Positions 26,743 to 35,219 of a stretch of DNA of 64,000 bases are shown here, piece after piece; position 1 is the stretch's first letter, and every line of letters begins with the position of its first letter. The translations under genes and the position numbers were made by a program. The stretch is taken from NCBI RefSeq assembly GCF_050122995.1, contig NZ_JBNLIA010000001.1, positions 186,001 to 250,000 on the forward strand, written 5' to 3'. Under the pieces are notes generated by a model. It searched no databases, was not told where the DNA came from, and worked only from the letters and a program-made list of their open reading frames with translations. The DNA is from Haloparvum alkalitolerans. Its GTDB lineage: Archaea; Halobacteriota; Halobacteria; Halobacteriales; Haloferacaceae.

Positions 26743-27561
26743 ATGGACGAGATCATCGTCGACGCGTCGTGGCTCGCGGGTCGGCTCGACGACCCCGACG
26801 TTCGCGTCGTCGACGTGCGCGACGCCTGGGAGTACGACGCGCTCGGCCACGTCCCCGGCGCGGTGAACGTCCCCTTCGACGCGTTCCGGAGCGACGGCGA
26901 CGCCGACGCCGGCCACCTCCCCGGCGCCGAGGCGTTCGCCGACCTGCTGGGGGAGGCCGGCCTGTCCCGGGACCGGACCCTCGTCGCGTACGACGACACG
27001 AACGGCGTCTTCGCTGCCCGGTTTCTGGTCACCGCCCTCGTGTACGGCTACGACGACGTGCGCCTGCTGAACGGCGACTTCAGCTCGTGGAAGCGCGAGC
27101 ACGAGGTCAGCGACGAGGCCGCCTCGCCGGATCCGGTCGCGGTGGAGCCGGAGCGCGTGACTGGACGCGACTCCCCCCTGGTCGACGCCGAGCGCGTGCG
27201 GGCCGCGGTCGCCGGCGACGGCGTGCTCGTGGACACGCGCGACCGCGAGGAGTACGAGGCGGGCCACCTGCCCGGCGCCGTGCGGTTCGACTGGACCGAG
27301 GCGGTCGACCCCGAGACGCGCGGCGTGAGGGACCGCGAGACGCTGCGGGAGCTGTTCGCGGAGCGCGGGGTCACGCCGGACCACCCCGTCATCCTCTACT
27401 GTAACACCGCCCGCCGGCTGAGCCACACCTACGTCGTGTTGCGCTGGCTGGGGTTCCGAGACGTGGGGATCTACGAGGGGAGCCTCACCGAGTGGCGCGC
27501 CAGGGACGGTGACCTGGTGACCGGTCCGGCCCCGCGCGGCGGCACCGGCGAGGACGAGTGA
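26743..27561 (+). CDS. Sulfurtransferase (tandem rhodanese)
   Basis: 272 residues with the same two-domain plan as its divergent neighbour. Active-site Cys220 lies in YCNTARRLSH, a loop different from the CRIGERS of the neighbour, so the two are probably not interchangeable. The N-terminal domain reads YDDTNG at the matching place, inactive. A TCTAACC element (26715-26721) precedes the ATG at 26743 by about 26 bases. Substrate not known. Confidence 0.87.
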   Translation: MDEIIVDASWLAGRLDDPDVRVVDVRDAWEYDALGHVPGAVNVPFDAFRSDGDADAGHLPGAEAFADLLGEAGLSRDRTLVAYDDTNGVFAARFLVTALVYGYDDVRLLNGDFSSWKREHEVSDEAASPDPVAVEPERVTGRDSPLVDAERVRAAVAGDGVLVDTRDREEYEAGHLPGAVRFDWTEAVDPETRGVRDRETLRELFAERGVTPDHPVILYCNTARRLSHTYVVLRWLGFRDVGIYEGSLTEWRARDGDLVTGPAPRGGTGEDE

Positions 27562-27595
27562 GCGGCTGCCCGGCCGATCGGCCGACCGGCAGTCG

Positions 27596-28840
27596 CTACG
27601 AGGGTCCGGGCCCCGTCTCCGCGGTGATGACCCGCACCGCGGGGAACAGCAGGACCGCGATGGCGAGTTCGAGTCCGCCGACGACCAGGAACGCCGTCAG
27701 GTAGTCGAACCCCTCGGTGACGGTGCCGCCGACGAGGAAGCCGGTGAGGAAGCCGAGCGAGCCGAACACGTTGAACAGCCCCATCGCCGCCCCGCGCTCG
27801 CTCGGCGCGACGAGGTCGGTCACGAGCGCCATCGTCGCGGGCGCCACGAGCGCGCCGCAGACCCCGACGAGCACCATCAACAGCGCGGCGACCGGGTAGG
27901 TCGGCGCCAGTCCGACGCCGGCGATGACCGCGCCGTACGCGAGCGAGCCGACCACGACCGGGTAGAAGCGCCCGATCCGGTCCGAGAGCACGCCCATCGG
28001 GTACTGCAGCAGCGCGAACGGGAGGAAGAACAGCGCGAGCGTGAGCCCCGCGCCGAACGCCGAGAGGCCGAATACCGCCGGGTCCTGGAAGTAGTAGACG
28101 CCGACGAGCGCGAAGAAGCCGGCGGTCAGGCGGTCGATGAAGCCGAACGCGAAGGGGACCAGCAGACCGGGCATCGCGCGCATCCGCCGGGCGATCTCCC
28201 GGAATCCGGGGCGGTCGGCGTCGGTCGGCGCCGCCGCCGCTCCGCCCGCACCCGCGGTCGCCGCTTCCGTGCGGTCCGACACGGTCGAGGCCAGGAGCGC
28301 CGCGCCCAGCAGGACCGCGCCGCCGGCGTAGAGCGGGTAGAACGGGTCCGCGTCCGCGAGGCGGCCGCCGACGACGGAGCCGACCGCCGCGCCGAAGCCG
28401 ATGGCGATGCCGGCCGCACCCATGTTCCGACCGTGACCGCCGCGGAGGTCCATCAGCATCGTGATGCCGAGCGAGAAGGCGCCGATGGTGAACGCCCCGC
28501 CCACGACGCGAAGGAGGAGCACGCCGCCGAAGCCGACGCCGAGGCCGGGCAAGGCGGGTACCGCGAGGTAGGTCAGGCCGCCGCCGACGGCCCCGACCAC
28601 GACGAGCGCCACGCGCCGGCCGGTGGCGTCGCTCATCGCGCCCCAGACGCCGGCGAAGGCCACGAACGCCGCGAACTCGGCGACGAGGAACCACATGCCG
28701 GCGTCGATGCCGGCGCTCGGCGCGCCCAGCGCGTCCACGAGCGTCGGGACGCCGGGATAGAGGAACACCTGCGAGACGAGGACGGCCCAGACGACGACCG
28801 CGAGGCGGCGGCGGTCGCTCCGATGCGCCACGTCGCTCAT
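27596..28840 (-). CDS. MFS transporter
   Basis: 414 residues, about 12 hydrophobic helices in two bundles of six. MFS loop signatures: GAMSDATGRRVALVVVGAVG between helices 2 and 3 and GVLSDRIGRFYPVVVG in the second half. The central loop (about 200-215) carries a short Ala/Gly/Thr insert. Efflux-type drug/proton antiporters have this shape, but the substrate cannot be told. Ten bases from the DsbA-like lipoprotein gene upstream of it and likely in the same transcript. Confidence 0.85.
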   Translation of the reverse strand: MSDVAHRSDRRRLAVVVWAVLVSQVFLYPGVPTLVDALGAPSAGIDAGMWFLVAEFAAFVAFAGVWGAMSDATGRRVALVVVGAVGGGLTYLAVPALPGLGVGFGGVLLLRVVGGAFTIGAFSLGITMLMDLRGGHGRNMGAAGIAIGFGAAVGSVVGGRLADADPFYPLYAGGAVLLGAALLASTVSDRTEAATAGAGGAAAAPTDADRPGFREIARRMRAMPGLLVPFAFGFIDRLTAGFFALVGVYYFQDPAVFGLSAFGAGLTLALFFLPFALLQYPMGVLSDRIGRFYPVVVGSLAYGAVIAGVGLAPTYPVAALLMVLVGVCGALVAPATMALVTDLVAPSERGAAMGLFNVFGSLGFLTGFLVGGTVTEGFDYLTAFLVVGGLELAIAVLLFPAVRVITAETGPGPS

Positions 28841-28849
28841 GGGATCGGC

Positions 28850-29491
28850 TTACAGCGCGTTCTCGATCGCCTCGGAGACGGCGTCCGCGGTCGGCTGGAC
28901 GCTCTCGCCGTTCACGAACACCGTCGGCGTCCCGCCCACGCCGCGCTGTTCGCCCTCCGACCGGTTGCCGGAGACGACCGCCTCGTACGGCTCGTGCTCG
29001 GCGTCGGCGATGGCCGCGCAGGGGTCGGCGTCGGCCGCCTCGGCCGCGGTGCCGACGGCGTCGAGGGAGTGGTCGTCCTGCAGTTCGTAGGCCCGCTTGG
29101 CGAACGCGAAGAACGCCTCGTCGCCGGCGCGCTCCTGCACGCCGCGGCCGGCGTTGGCGACCGGCACCGACCAGTCCGTGACCGGGATCGGGAAGTCCCA
29201 GTGCTCGAACCGGATCTCGCCCGGTTCGACGTACTCCGACTCGACGGTCGGGTACTCCTCCAGCACCCACGTCGCGCAGTGGGGGCAGCCGAAGTCCTCG
29301 AAGGCGGCCACCACCACGTCCGCCTCCGGGTCGCCCGCGACCGGCTGCGGGAGCTCGGAGACCGGTTCCGGTTCGGCGGTGTCGCAGTCGTACTCGGAGG
29401 GACCGCCGCCGGAGCCGCCGAGACAGCCGGCGACGCCGGTCGCGCCCGCGGCGGCCGCGCTCGACAGAAAGACCCGTCGGGAGGTTCGCAT
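28850..29491 (-). CDS. DsbA/thioredoxin-fold Tat lipoprotein
   Basis: 213 residues. The N-terminus MRTSRRVFLSSAAAAG is a twin-arginine signal (R5-R6) ending in a lipobox AGC with Cys23, so it is exported folded and lipid-anchored outside. A thioredoxin-type CPHC (69-72) in FEDFGCPHC and the cis-Pro loop GGTPTVFVNG give a DsbA-like oxidoreductase. Two further cysteines (36 and about 147) may form a structural disulfide. The ATG at 29491 rather than 29515 places RR at the usual distance. Probably co-transcribed with the MFS gene. Confidence 0.88.
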   Translation of the reverse strand: MRTSRRVFLSSAAAAGATGVAGCLGGSGGGPSEYDCDTAEPEPVSELPQPVAGDPEADVVVAAFEDFGCPHCATWVLEEYPTVESEYVEPGEIRFEHWDFPIPVTDWSVPVANAGRGVQERAGDEAFFAFAKRAYELQDDHSLDAVGTAAEAADADPCAAIADAEHEPYEAVVSGNRSEGEQRGVGGTPTVFVNGESVQPTADAVSEAIENAL

Positions 29492-29586
29492 GGTCGCATT
29501 CGGCGCCACGCGCACTTAGGCCCACCGAGACCGACCGCCGCGACCCGGGACGGCGGTCAGGGAGCGGGGGACCGAGCGCCCCGGCC

Positions 29587-29742
29587 CTACACGCGCTTCG
29601 ACCGCGCCTCGCGGACGCCCGCGCCGTCGCGAACCTTGTCCTCGCACTCCGGGCAGACCCGCACGCCCTCCACCTCGGGCGGCGAGAACACCCGGACGTA
29701 GCGCTCCGTGACGAACGAGCTACAGTTCCGACATTCCGGCAT
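29587..29742 (-). CDS. 51-residue zinc-ribbon-like protein (DUF7563-like)
   Basis: Encodes MPECRNCSSFVTERYVRVF, then SPPEVEGVRVCPECEDKVRD and a basic tail. Two CxxC pairs (C4/C7 and C31/C34) are spaced for one treble-clef or ribbon zinc site. Too short for standard gene calling, but codon usage is normal and the composition matches a family of small haloarchaeal zinc proteins often left out of annotations. Sits alone between the DsbA-like gene and an MFS gene. Function unknown, perhaps nucleic-acid or protein binding. Confidence 0.7.
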   Translation of the reverse strand: MPECRNCSSFVTERYVRVFSPPEVEGVRVCPECEDKVRDGAGVREARSKRV

Positions 29743-29818
29743 GGTGGACGCCGATCGGGCATCGAGACACGTAGCCTTTCGGGCCGAACCCCACGTCAGT
29801 TGCCGGGAGCGGTGGCGG

Positions 29819-31003
29819 TCACAGGTCGGCGCCGAGGAGCCGGTTCGCGGCGAGCACGGTCAGGCCGAGCGCCATCACGCCCGCCAGCAGTCCGAACGCG
29901 ACCCCCCAGCCGGCCGCGTCGGAGAGCGCGCCGACGACGACGCTCCCGGTCGCGCCCATCACCATGTACACGGTTCGGACGAGGCCGAACCCCGCACCGC
30001 GCTCGGCCGCGCCGAGGTTGTCCATGAACCGCGACTGGACCGGCGCGCCCCACGACATCGCCAGGCCGACCAGCGTCGTCGCGCCCGCGAGTGCGAGCGT
30101 CGAGGCGCCGACCGTCGTCGCCAGCACCAGCCCGCCGTAGCCGACGACGCCGGCGCTCATCGTCACCATCGCCGCCGAGTCGCGGTCGAGCCGGTCCGAG
30201 AGCGTCCCCATGAGCGGCTGCGTGAGCCCGTGGACGACGAAGTACAGCGAGAACAGCAGGCCGGCGGTCCCGGGGTCCAACTCGCCCGCCACCAGCAGGA
30301 ACGTGTAGAGGAACGACGCGGTCGCCTGCCACGAGAAGGCGCCCATCGTCGCCAGCGCGGTCGTGTACGCGATGGCGGGGCGCGAGAGCAACTCGACCAG
30401 GGGGTCGATCGCGAACCGCTCGCGGACGGGCTGGTCCGGACGCGCCGCCGGCGTGGGGCGGATCCGCCACGCGAACAGCAGAAACACCGGCACGGCGACG
30501 ACGGCGCCCGACAGCAGCGCGACGCGCCAGCCGTACCGCGCGCCGATCAGCGCCGCGACCGGCGGCGCGATCAGTCCGGCCAGCGGGCCGCCCGCGACGT
30601 GGAACCCGATGGCGCGGCCGATGTCGTCGAACTGCCGGGCGAGGAACGTCGTCGCCACCGAGTAGTGGAGGCCGGCGCCGCCGCCGAGCACGACCGCGAA
30701 CGCGAAGAAGGCGACGACGGAGGGGGAGGCGGCCAGCAGCACGCTCGCGACCGCGGTCGCGCCGACCGCGATCAGGATCACCGTTCGCTCGCCGAGCCGG
30801 TCCCCGAGCACTCCCGAGGGGAACTGCGCGAGCGCGTAGGCGGCCCACATGCCCGACAGCGCGAGCCCGACCGTCCCGTTCGTGACGCCGAAGTCCGCGG
30901 TGATGAGGGGGACGACGGGACTGATCGCCAGCCTGGCGACCATCGTCGCGAAGAACGCGAGGGTACACAGCGTCAGGGCGGTGTCGGCGTAGCGCCAGCG
31001 CAC
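29819..31003 (-). CDS. MFS transporter
   Basis: 394 residues from a GTG start (416 if 31069 is used). Twelve hydrophobic helices; loop signatures GVLGDRLGERTVILIAVG and GTLSDRLDRDSAAMVTMS. The GTG at 31003 is preferred because a CTTTTCCC element is centred 25 bases upstream and the extra N-terminus is basic and non-membrane. Not closely similar to the MFS protein at 27596. Substrate unknown. Confidence 0.82.
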   Translation of the reverse strand: MRWRYADTALTLCTLAFFATMVARLAISPVVPLITADFGVTNGTVGLALSGMWAAYALAQFPSGVLGDRLGERTVILIAVGATAVASVLLAASPSVVAFFAFAVVLGGGAGLHYSVATTFLARQFDDIGRAIGFHVAGGPLAGLIAPPVAALIGARYGWRVALLSGAVVAVPVFLLFAWRIRPTPAARPDQPVRERFAIDPLVELLSRPAIAYTTALATMGAFSWQATASFLYTFLLVAGELDPGTAGLLFSLYFVVHGLTQPLMGTLSDRLDRDSAAMVTMSAGVVGYGGLVLATTVGASTLALAGATTLVGLAMSWGAPVQSRFMDNLGAAERGAGFGLVRTVYMVMGATGSVVVGALSDAAGWGVAFGLLAGVMALGLTVLAANRLLGADL

Positions 31004-31090
31004 GACCGCCTTTCGCGGGGTCGGGAAAAGCGGCTTGCGGTCGCGGCACGGCGTGCGCCTCGGTACCACACCGGGGGCGAGGTGGCCGCT

Positions 31091-32272
31091 CTACTCGACG
31101 ACGAGTTCCACGGGGTAGTCGGTGAGGTTCTCGTAGCCGTCCTCGGTGACGACGACGAGGTCCTCGATGCGGACGCCGCCCACCGCGGGGTCGTAGAGTC
31201 CCGGTTCGACCGTGATCACGTGGCCGGGCTGGAGCTCCTCGCCGCCGCTGGCGAGCCGCGGGCGCTCGTGGACGTCGAGGCCGATGCCGTGCCCCGTGGA
31301 GTGGATGAAGCCGGTCTCCGTCTCGGGGTCCGTGCGGAACGTCGGCTCGCCGGCCTCCTCGTACACCTCGCAGGCGGCGGCGTGGACGTCCTCGCCGGTC
31401 GCCCCCGGCTCCACCGCCTCGAGGGCAGCCTCGAGGGCCTCCTCGGTCAGCTCGAACCACTCGCGGACCGTCTCGCTCGGCTCGCCCTTCGAGAGGGTCC
31501 GCGTCATGTCGGCGTTGTAGTGGGAGGACTTGTCCCGCGGGAAGATGTCGAGGATGATCGCCTCGTTCGCCCGGAGCGCCCCGGAGCCGCGGTTGTGCGG
31601 GTCCGCGGCCTGCGCGCCGCCCGCGACGATGGTCTGGTCGAGCGAGCAGCCGTGTCGCAGCAGGGTCACCTCTATCGCCTCCGTCACGCGCTCGCTCGTC
31701 AGCGGTTCGCCCTCGAACAGCAGGACGCCGGCGTCGGCGTCGTCGCCCTCGTCGGCCACCTCCGCGGCGGCGATCAGGTCCTCGGCGGCGGCCATCGCGG
31801 CCTCGTTGGCCCGCTGGGCCTCGCGGACGTGCTCGACCTCCGCGTCGGTCTTCGTGGCCCGGATCTCGGTGAGCACGTCCTCGGCGTCGACTTGCACGTC
31901 GAGCCCGCGGTCGCGGAGGCCGTCGGCGGTGCCGACCGGGCCGCGCTCGGGCATCACCGCGGTCTCGACGCCCTTGTCGGCGACGAAGTCGGCGTACATC
32001 TCGAGCCGCTCGTCGCGGCCGCCGTACTCGAAGCCGTAGTCGGCGTGTCGCTCGACGGTGTCGGCGCGCGCCTCGTCCCGCGCACGGCCGTACTCCAGCC
32101 CGGAGACGAGCAGGTGCGTCTCGCCGTCCGCATAGAGGGTAAGAAACGGGTCCGGCCCGGTGAACCCGGAGAGGTAGAGCTGGTTCGAGTCGTCCTGGTC
32201 GGCGTCGATCAGGTAGCCGTCCGCGCCGACGTCCGCGAGGTACTCGTCGAGCCGCGAGAGGTCGGGATCCAT
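31091..32272 (-). CDS. Xaa-Pro dipeptidase/aminopeptidase, M24 family
   Basis: 393 residues, complete two-domain M24 peptidase: N-terminal creatinase-like domain (1-135) and pita-bread catalytic domain. Metal ligands are seen in ILDIFPRDKSSHYNADMTRT (two Asp), HSTGHGIGLDVHERP (His), TVEPGLYDP and GVRIEDLVVV (two Glu). Cleaves at prolyl bonds in peptides. TATA-like CTTTTTG at 32294-32300 is about 26 bases before the ATG. Paralogue of the gene at the left window edge. Confidence 0.92.
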   Translation of the reverse strand: MDPDLSRLDEYLADVGADGYLIDADQDDSNQLYLSGFTGPDPFLTLYADGETHLLVSGLEYGRARDEARADTVERHADYGFEYGGRDERLEMYADFVADKGVETAVMPERGPVGTADGLRDRGLDVQVDAEDVLTEIRATKTDAEVEHVREAQRANEAAMAAAEDLIAAAEVADEGDDADAGVLLFEGEPLTSERVTEAIEVTLLRHGCSLDQTIVAGGAQAADPHNRGSGALRANEAIILDIFPRDKSSHYNADMTRTLSKGEPSETVREWFELTEEALEAALEAVEPGATGEDVHAAACEVYEEAGEPTFRTDPETETGFIHSTGHGIGLDVHERPRLASGGEELQPGHVITVEPGLYDPAVGGVRIEDLVVVTEDGYENLTDYPVELVVE

Positions 32273-32473
32273 GTCCCCGGGTCCGCGGGCCGGACAAAAA
32301 GCGGTTCGCCTCCCGGAACCTCGGGCCGGCGGCGGCCTCGACGCAACCGTTAAATATCCCTCCGGGGTGAGGTGACCTTCACACCGAATTCACCGCGGAT
32401 CCATCATGATCCCTCACTACCCCGACGCAGTCATCCATTTTTCTCGATCCTGCAGATCGGAAATCTCCGGCAA

Positions 32474-32479
32474 GTTTAA
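32474..32479 (+). promoter_or_regulatory. Probable TATA box of tfb
   Basis: TTTAAG in AAGTTTAAGTG, about 80 bases before the ATG at 32556. It predicts a leader of roughly 55 bases, which is unusual next to the many leaderless genes here. A second AT-rich box, TTAAATAT, lies at 32349-32356. Confidence 0.45.
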
Positions 32480-32555
32480 GTGTCCTCGAACCTTTTGTTG
32501 GAGCGAGGAACACGGAACCCAGACCCATCTGTCGGTCCCCACCCCCACCCACACA

Positions 32556-33533
32556 ATGAGCGACAACGTCCGAACGTACACTGGCGAGCACGCCGACGAA
32601 ACCGAGCAGGAAACGACCGACGACGAGGAGGAGCGGCTCGTCTGCCCGGAGTGTGGCGGCCAGCTCGCCACGGACACCGAGCACGGCGAGACCGTCTGTG
32701 CGGACTGCGGCCTCGTCGTGGAGGAGGGCGAGATCGACCGCGGGCCGGAGTGGCGCGCGTTCGACGCCTCCGAGAAGGACGAGAAGTCGCGCGTCGGCGC
32801 CCCGACGACGAACATGATGCACGACAAGGGGCTCTCGACGAACATCGGCTGGCAGGACAAGGACGCCTACGGCAACTCCCTGTCGAGCCGCCAGCGCGAG
32901 AAGATGCAGCGGCTGCGGACGTGGAACGAGCGGTTCCGCACCCGCGACTCGAAGGAGCGCAACCTGAAGCAGGCGCTCGGCGAGATCGACCGCATGGCCT
33001 CCGCGCTCGGCCTCCCGGACAACGTCCGCGAGACCGCTTCCGTCATCTACCGCCGCGCGCTCGACGAGGACCTCCTCCCCGGCCGCTCCATCGAGGGCGT
33101 CTCCACCTCCTCGCTGTACGCGGCCGCGCGGCAGGCCGGGACCCCGCGAAGCCTCGACGAGATCGCGAACGTCTCCCGCGTCGAGAAGGACGAGATCGCG
33201 CGGACCTACCGGTACATCGTCCGCGAGCTCAAGTTGGAGATCAAGCCGGCCGACCCCGAGAGCTACGTCCCCCGGTTCGCCTCCGACCTCGACCTCTCCG
33301 AGGAGGCCGAGCGCCGCGCCCGACAGCTCCTCTCGACCGCGAAGGAGCAGGGCGTCCACTCCGGCAAGTCGCCGGTCGGCCTCGCGGCGGCGGCCGTCTA
33401 CGCCGCCTCGCTGCTCACCAACGAGAAGGTCACCCAGAGCGAGGTGAGCGAGGTCGCCAACATCAGCGAGGTCACCATCCGCAACCGCTACCACGAGCTC
33501 CTCGAGGCCGAAGAGGAGATCGCGATGCCGTGA
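32556..33533 (+). CDS. tfb: Transcription initiation factor IIB
   Basis: 325 residues. N-terminal zinc ribbon with C30, C33, C48 and C51 (CPECGGQ, CADCG), the B-reader region EWRAFDASEKDEKSRVGAP, and two cyclin repeats (about 125-215 and 220-315). Recruits RNA polymerase to TBP-TATA complexes. Haloarchaea have several TFBs; this has full length and no visible loss. ATG at 32556 is chosen over the open frame from 32406 because the family starts here and the upstream frame is not protein-like. The 283-base upstream gap contains two candidate TATA boxes. Confidence 0.95.
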   Translation: MSDNVRTYTGEHADETEQETTDDEEERLVCPECGGQLATDTEHGETVCADCGLVVEEGEIDRGPEWRAFDASEKDEKSRVGAPTTNMMHDKGLSTNIGWQDKDAYGNSLSSRQREKMQRLRTWNERFRTRDSKERNLKQALGEIDRMASALGLPDNVRETASVIYRRALDEDLLPGRSIEGVSTSSLYAAARQAGTPRSLDEIANVSRVEKDEIARTYRYIVRELKLEIKPADPESYVPRFASDLDLSEEAERRARQLLSTAKEQGVHSGKSPVGLAAAAVYAASLLTNEKVTQSEVSEVANISEVTIRNRYHELLEAEEEIAMP

Positions 33534-33713
33534 CCCCGGCGGCTCGGACGGTTCTCTGACCCACCGGTCGCGGCTTCCTTCTCGGGTTTTCTCACGACGC
33601 GGAGCGGTCGCGCCGCCCGCCTCGAGCGCCGTCGGTCGCGACCGGTGACAGCGAACGGGGTCGTCCCTCGCCGCGGTCGGAACCGATAACCCACGGGCGA
33701 CCGACCCGCCCGT

Positions 33714-34205
33714 ATGATCGAGGAGGGCGACGACGCTCCGACCTTCGAGGCGTCGCTCGCGACCGACGACGTTGAACCGTTCGACCTGGGCGAGCACCTC
33801 GGCGACGGTGTCGTGGTGCTGGCGTTCTTCCCGGCGGCGTTCACCGGCACCTGCACGGCGGAACTGTGCACGTTCAGGGACCGCCTCGCCCGGTTCGACG
33901 AGTTGGACGCGACCGTGTTCGGGGTCAGCACCGACCTCCCGTTCGCGCTCCGCGAGTTCCGCAAGCAGGAGGCCCTTCCCTTCGGCCTCGTCGGCGACCC
34001 GGACCACGAGGCGGTCACGGCGTACGGCGTCGCCGACGACTCCTTCGCGGGCACGGGCGTCGAGACCGTCGCGCGCCGGGCCGTCTTCGTCGTCGGCCCG
34101 GCGGGGGAGGTACGGTACCGCTGGCTCGCGGACGACCCGGGGCAGGAGCCGCCCTACGAGGCGGTCGAGGAAGCGGTCGCGTCCGCGACCGTAGACGCCG
34201 CCTGA
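33714..34205 (+). CDS. Peroxiredoxin (AhpC/TSA, BCP-like)
   Basis: 163 residues, thioredoxin fold. Peroxidatic Cys47 in FTGTCTAELC with a second Cys52 five residues later, the spacing of atypical 2-Cys BCP-type enzymes. Arg in a RAVFVVG context and the PFGLVGDPD loop also fit. Reduces H2O2 and organic peroxides in the cytosol using a thioredoxin-like donor. GATAAC at 33685-33690 is a TATA-like box about 26 bases before the ATG. Confidence 0.9.
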   Translation: MIEEGDDAPTFEASLATDDVEPFDLGEHLGDGVVVLAFFPAAFTGTCTAELCTFRDRLARFDELDATVFGVSTDLPFALREFRKQEALPFGLVGDPDHEAVTAYGVADDSFAGTGVETVARRAVFVVGPAGEVRYRWLADDPGQEPPYEAVEEAVASATVDAA

Positions 34206-34286
34206 GTCGCGGACCGGGACCGGCCGGGCGGTGTCACCGACCGCGCGCCGGTCATTTTTACGCTTCCGGCGCATCGGAGGAACGGG

Positions 34287-35111
34287 ATGAGCAACGCCGA
34301 CGAAACGCCGGACGGTAACGAGCGCGGGACGTACGACCCGAACGCGGACCACGCGTTCCCGGACGAGCGCGTCAACGAGGTGCTGGCCGCGATACACGAG
34401 GACCCCGAGATCAATACGTACCTGAAGGCGCAGAACGTCAACGCCGTCACGCGGAAGGGATACAACGACCACGGGGCGAAACACATCGAGATCGTTCGGA
34501 ACCGCGCGCTGCGGCTGTACGACCTGTTGAAGCGCGGCGGCGTGGCGTTCAACGGTGCCGCCGACCAGGGGCTCGAGGAGGCCGACGAGGCGGTGATCGT
34601 CGCGCTCGCCGCGACGCTACACGACATCGGTCACGTCGTCCACCGGGACGACCACTCCTACTACTCCATCCCGCTGGCCGCGGACCTGCTCGACCGGTTC
34701 CTCCCGCAGTTCTACGACACGTCCGAGACGGTGCGCGTGAAAGCGGAGGTGTTACACGCCATCCTCTGTCACCACACCGAGGAGGAACCGCTGACGAAGG
34801 AGGCAGGGGTCATCCGCATCGCGGACGGGCTCGACATGGAGCGCGGCCGGTCGCGGATCCCCTACGAGAAGGGTGGCCGCGGGATCAACACCATCTCCTC
34901 GCAGGCCATCGAGCGCGTCACGCTTCACGCCGGCGAGACCAAGCCCGTCGAGGTGGAGATCCGGATGAACAACGCCGCCGGCGTCTACCAGGTCGACTCG
35001 CTGTTGAAGAGCAAACTGGAGCGGTCGACGCTGGAGGAGCAGGTCCGGATCGTCGCGGTCAACACGAAGGACGACGCCGAGGACGTGCTGGTCGAGCGGA
35101 TCGAGCTCTGA
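34287..35111 (+). CDS. HD-domain phosphohydrolase
   Basis: 274 residues. Metal ligands of the HD domain: an early His (H66 in KHIEIVRNRAL), H112-D113 in ATLHDIGHV, the following HRDDH, and a later Asp in RIADGLDMERGRS. The C-terminal third (about 205-274) is a separate alpha/beta region. The family hydrolyses phosphate mono- or diesters, often of nucleotides; substrate unknown. CATTTTTAC at 34252-34260 is a strong TATA element about 27 bases from the ATG. Confidence 0.85.
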   Translation: MSNADETPDGNERGTYDPNADHAFPDERVNEVLAAIHEDPEINTYLKAQNVNAVTRKGYNDHGAKHIEIVRNRALRLYDLLKRGGVAFNGAADQGLEEADEAVIVALAATLHDIGHVVHRDDHSYYSIPLAADLLDRFLPQFYDTSETVRVKAEVLHAILCHHTEEEPLTKEAGVIRIADGLDMERGRSRIPYEKGGRGINTISSQAIERVTLHAGETKPVEVEIRMNNAAGVYQVDSLLKSKLERSTLEEQVRIVAVNTKDDAEDVLVERIEL

Positions 35112-35219
35112 ACGGCCGCCCGCCGTGCGCGGACGGCGCGATCACCCGGCGGCCGCGGCCGGATTCGAGAGCCTTTTGCGGCACCGGCGTGGCGTTTCGA
35201 ACCGAAAGGGGAATCCTCC

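Noticed and set aside
31004..31069. Earlier start of the MFS protein
   Set aside because: The extra 22 residues are basic and non-membrane; the promoter-like box fits the GTG at 31003 better, though this is not certain.
32406..32555. TFB start at 32406
   Set aside because: The added 50 residues are unlike any TFB, and a TATA-like box lies within that stretch.
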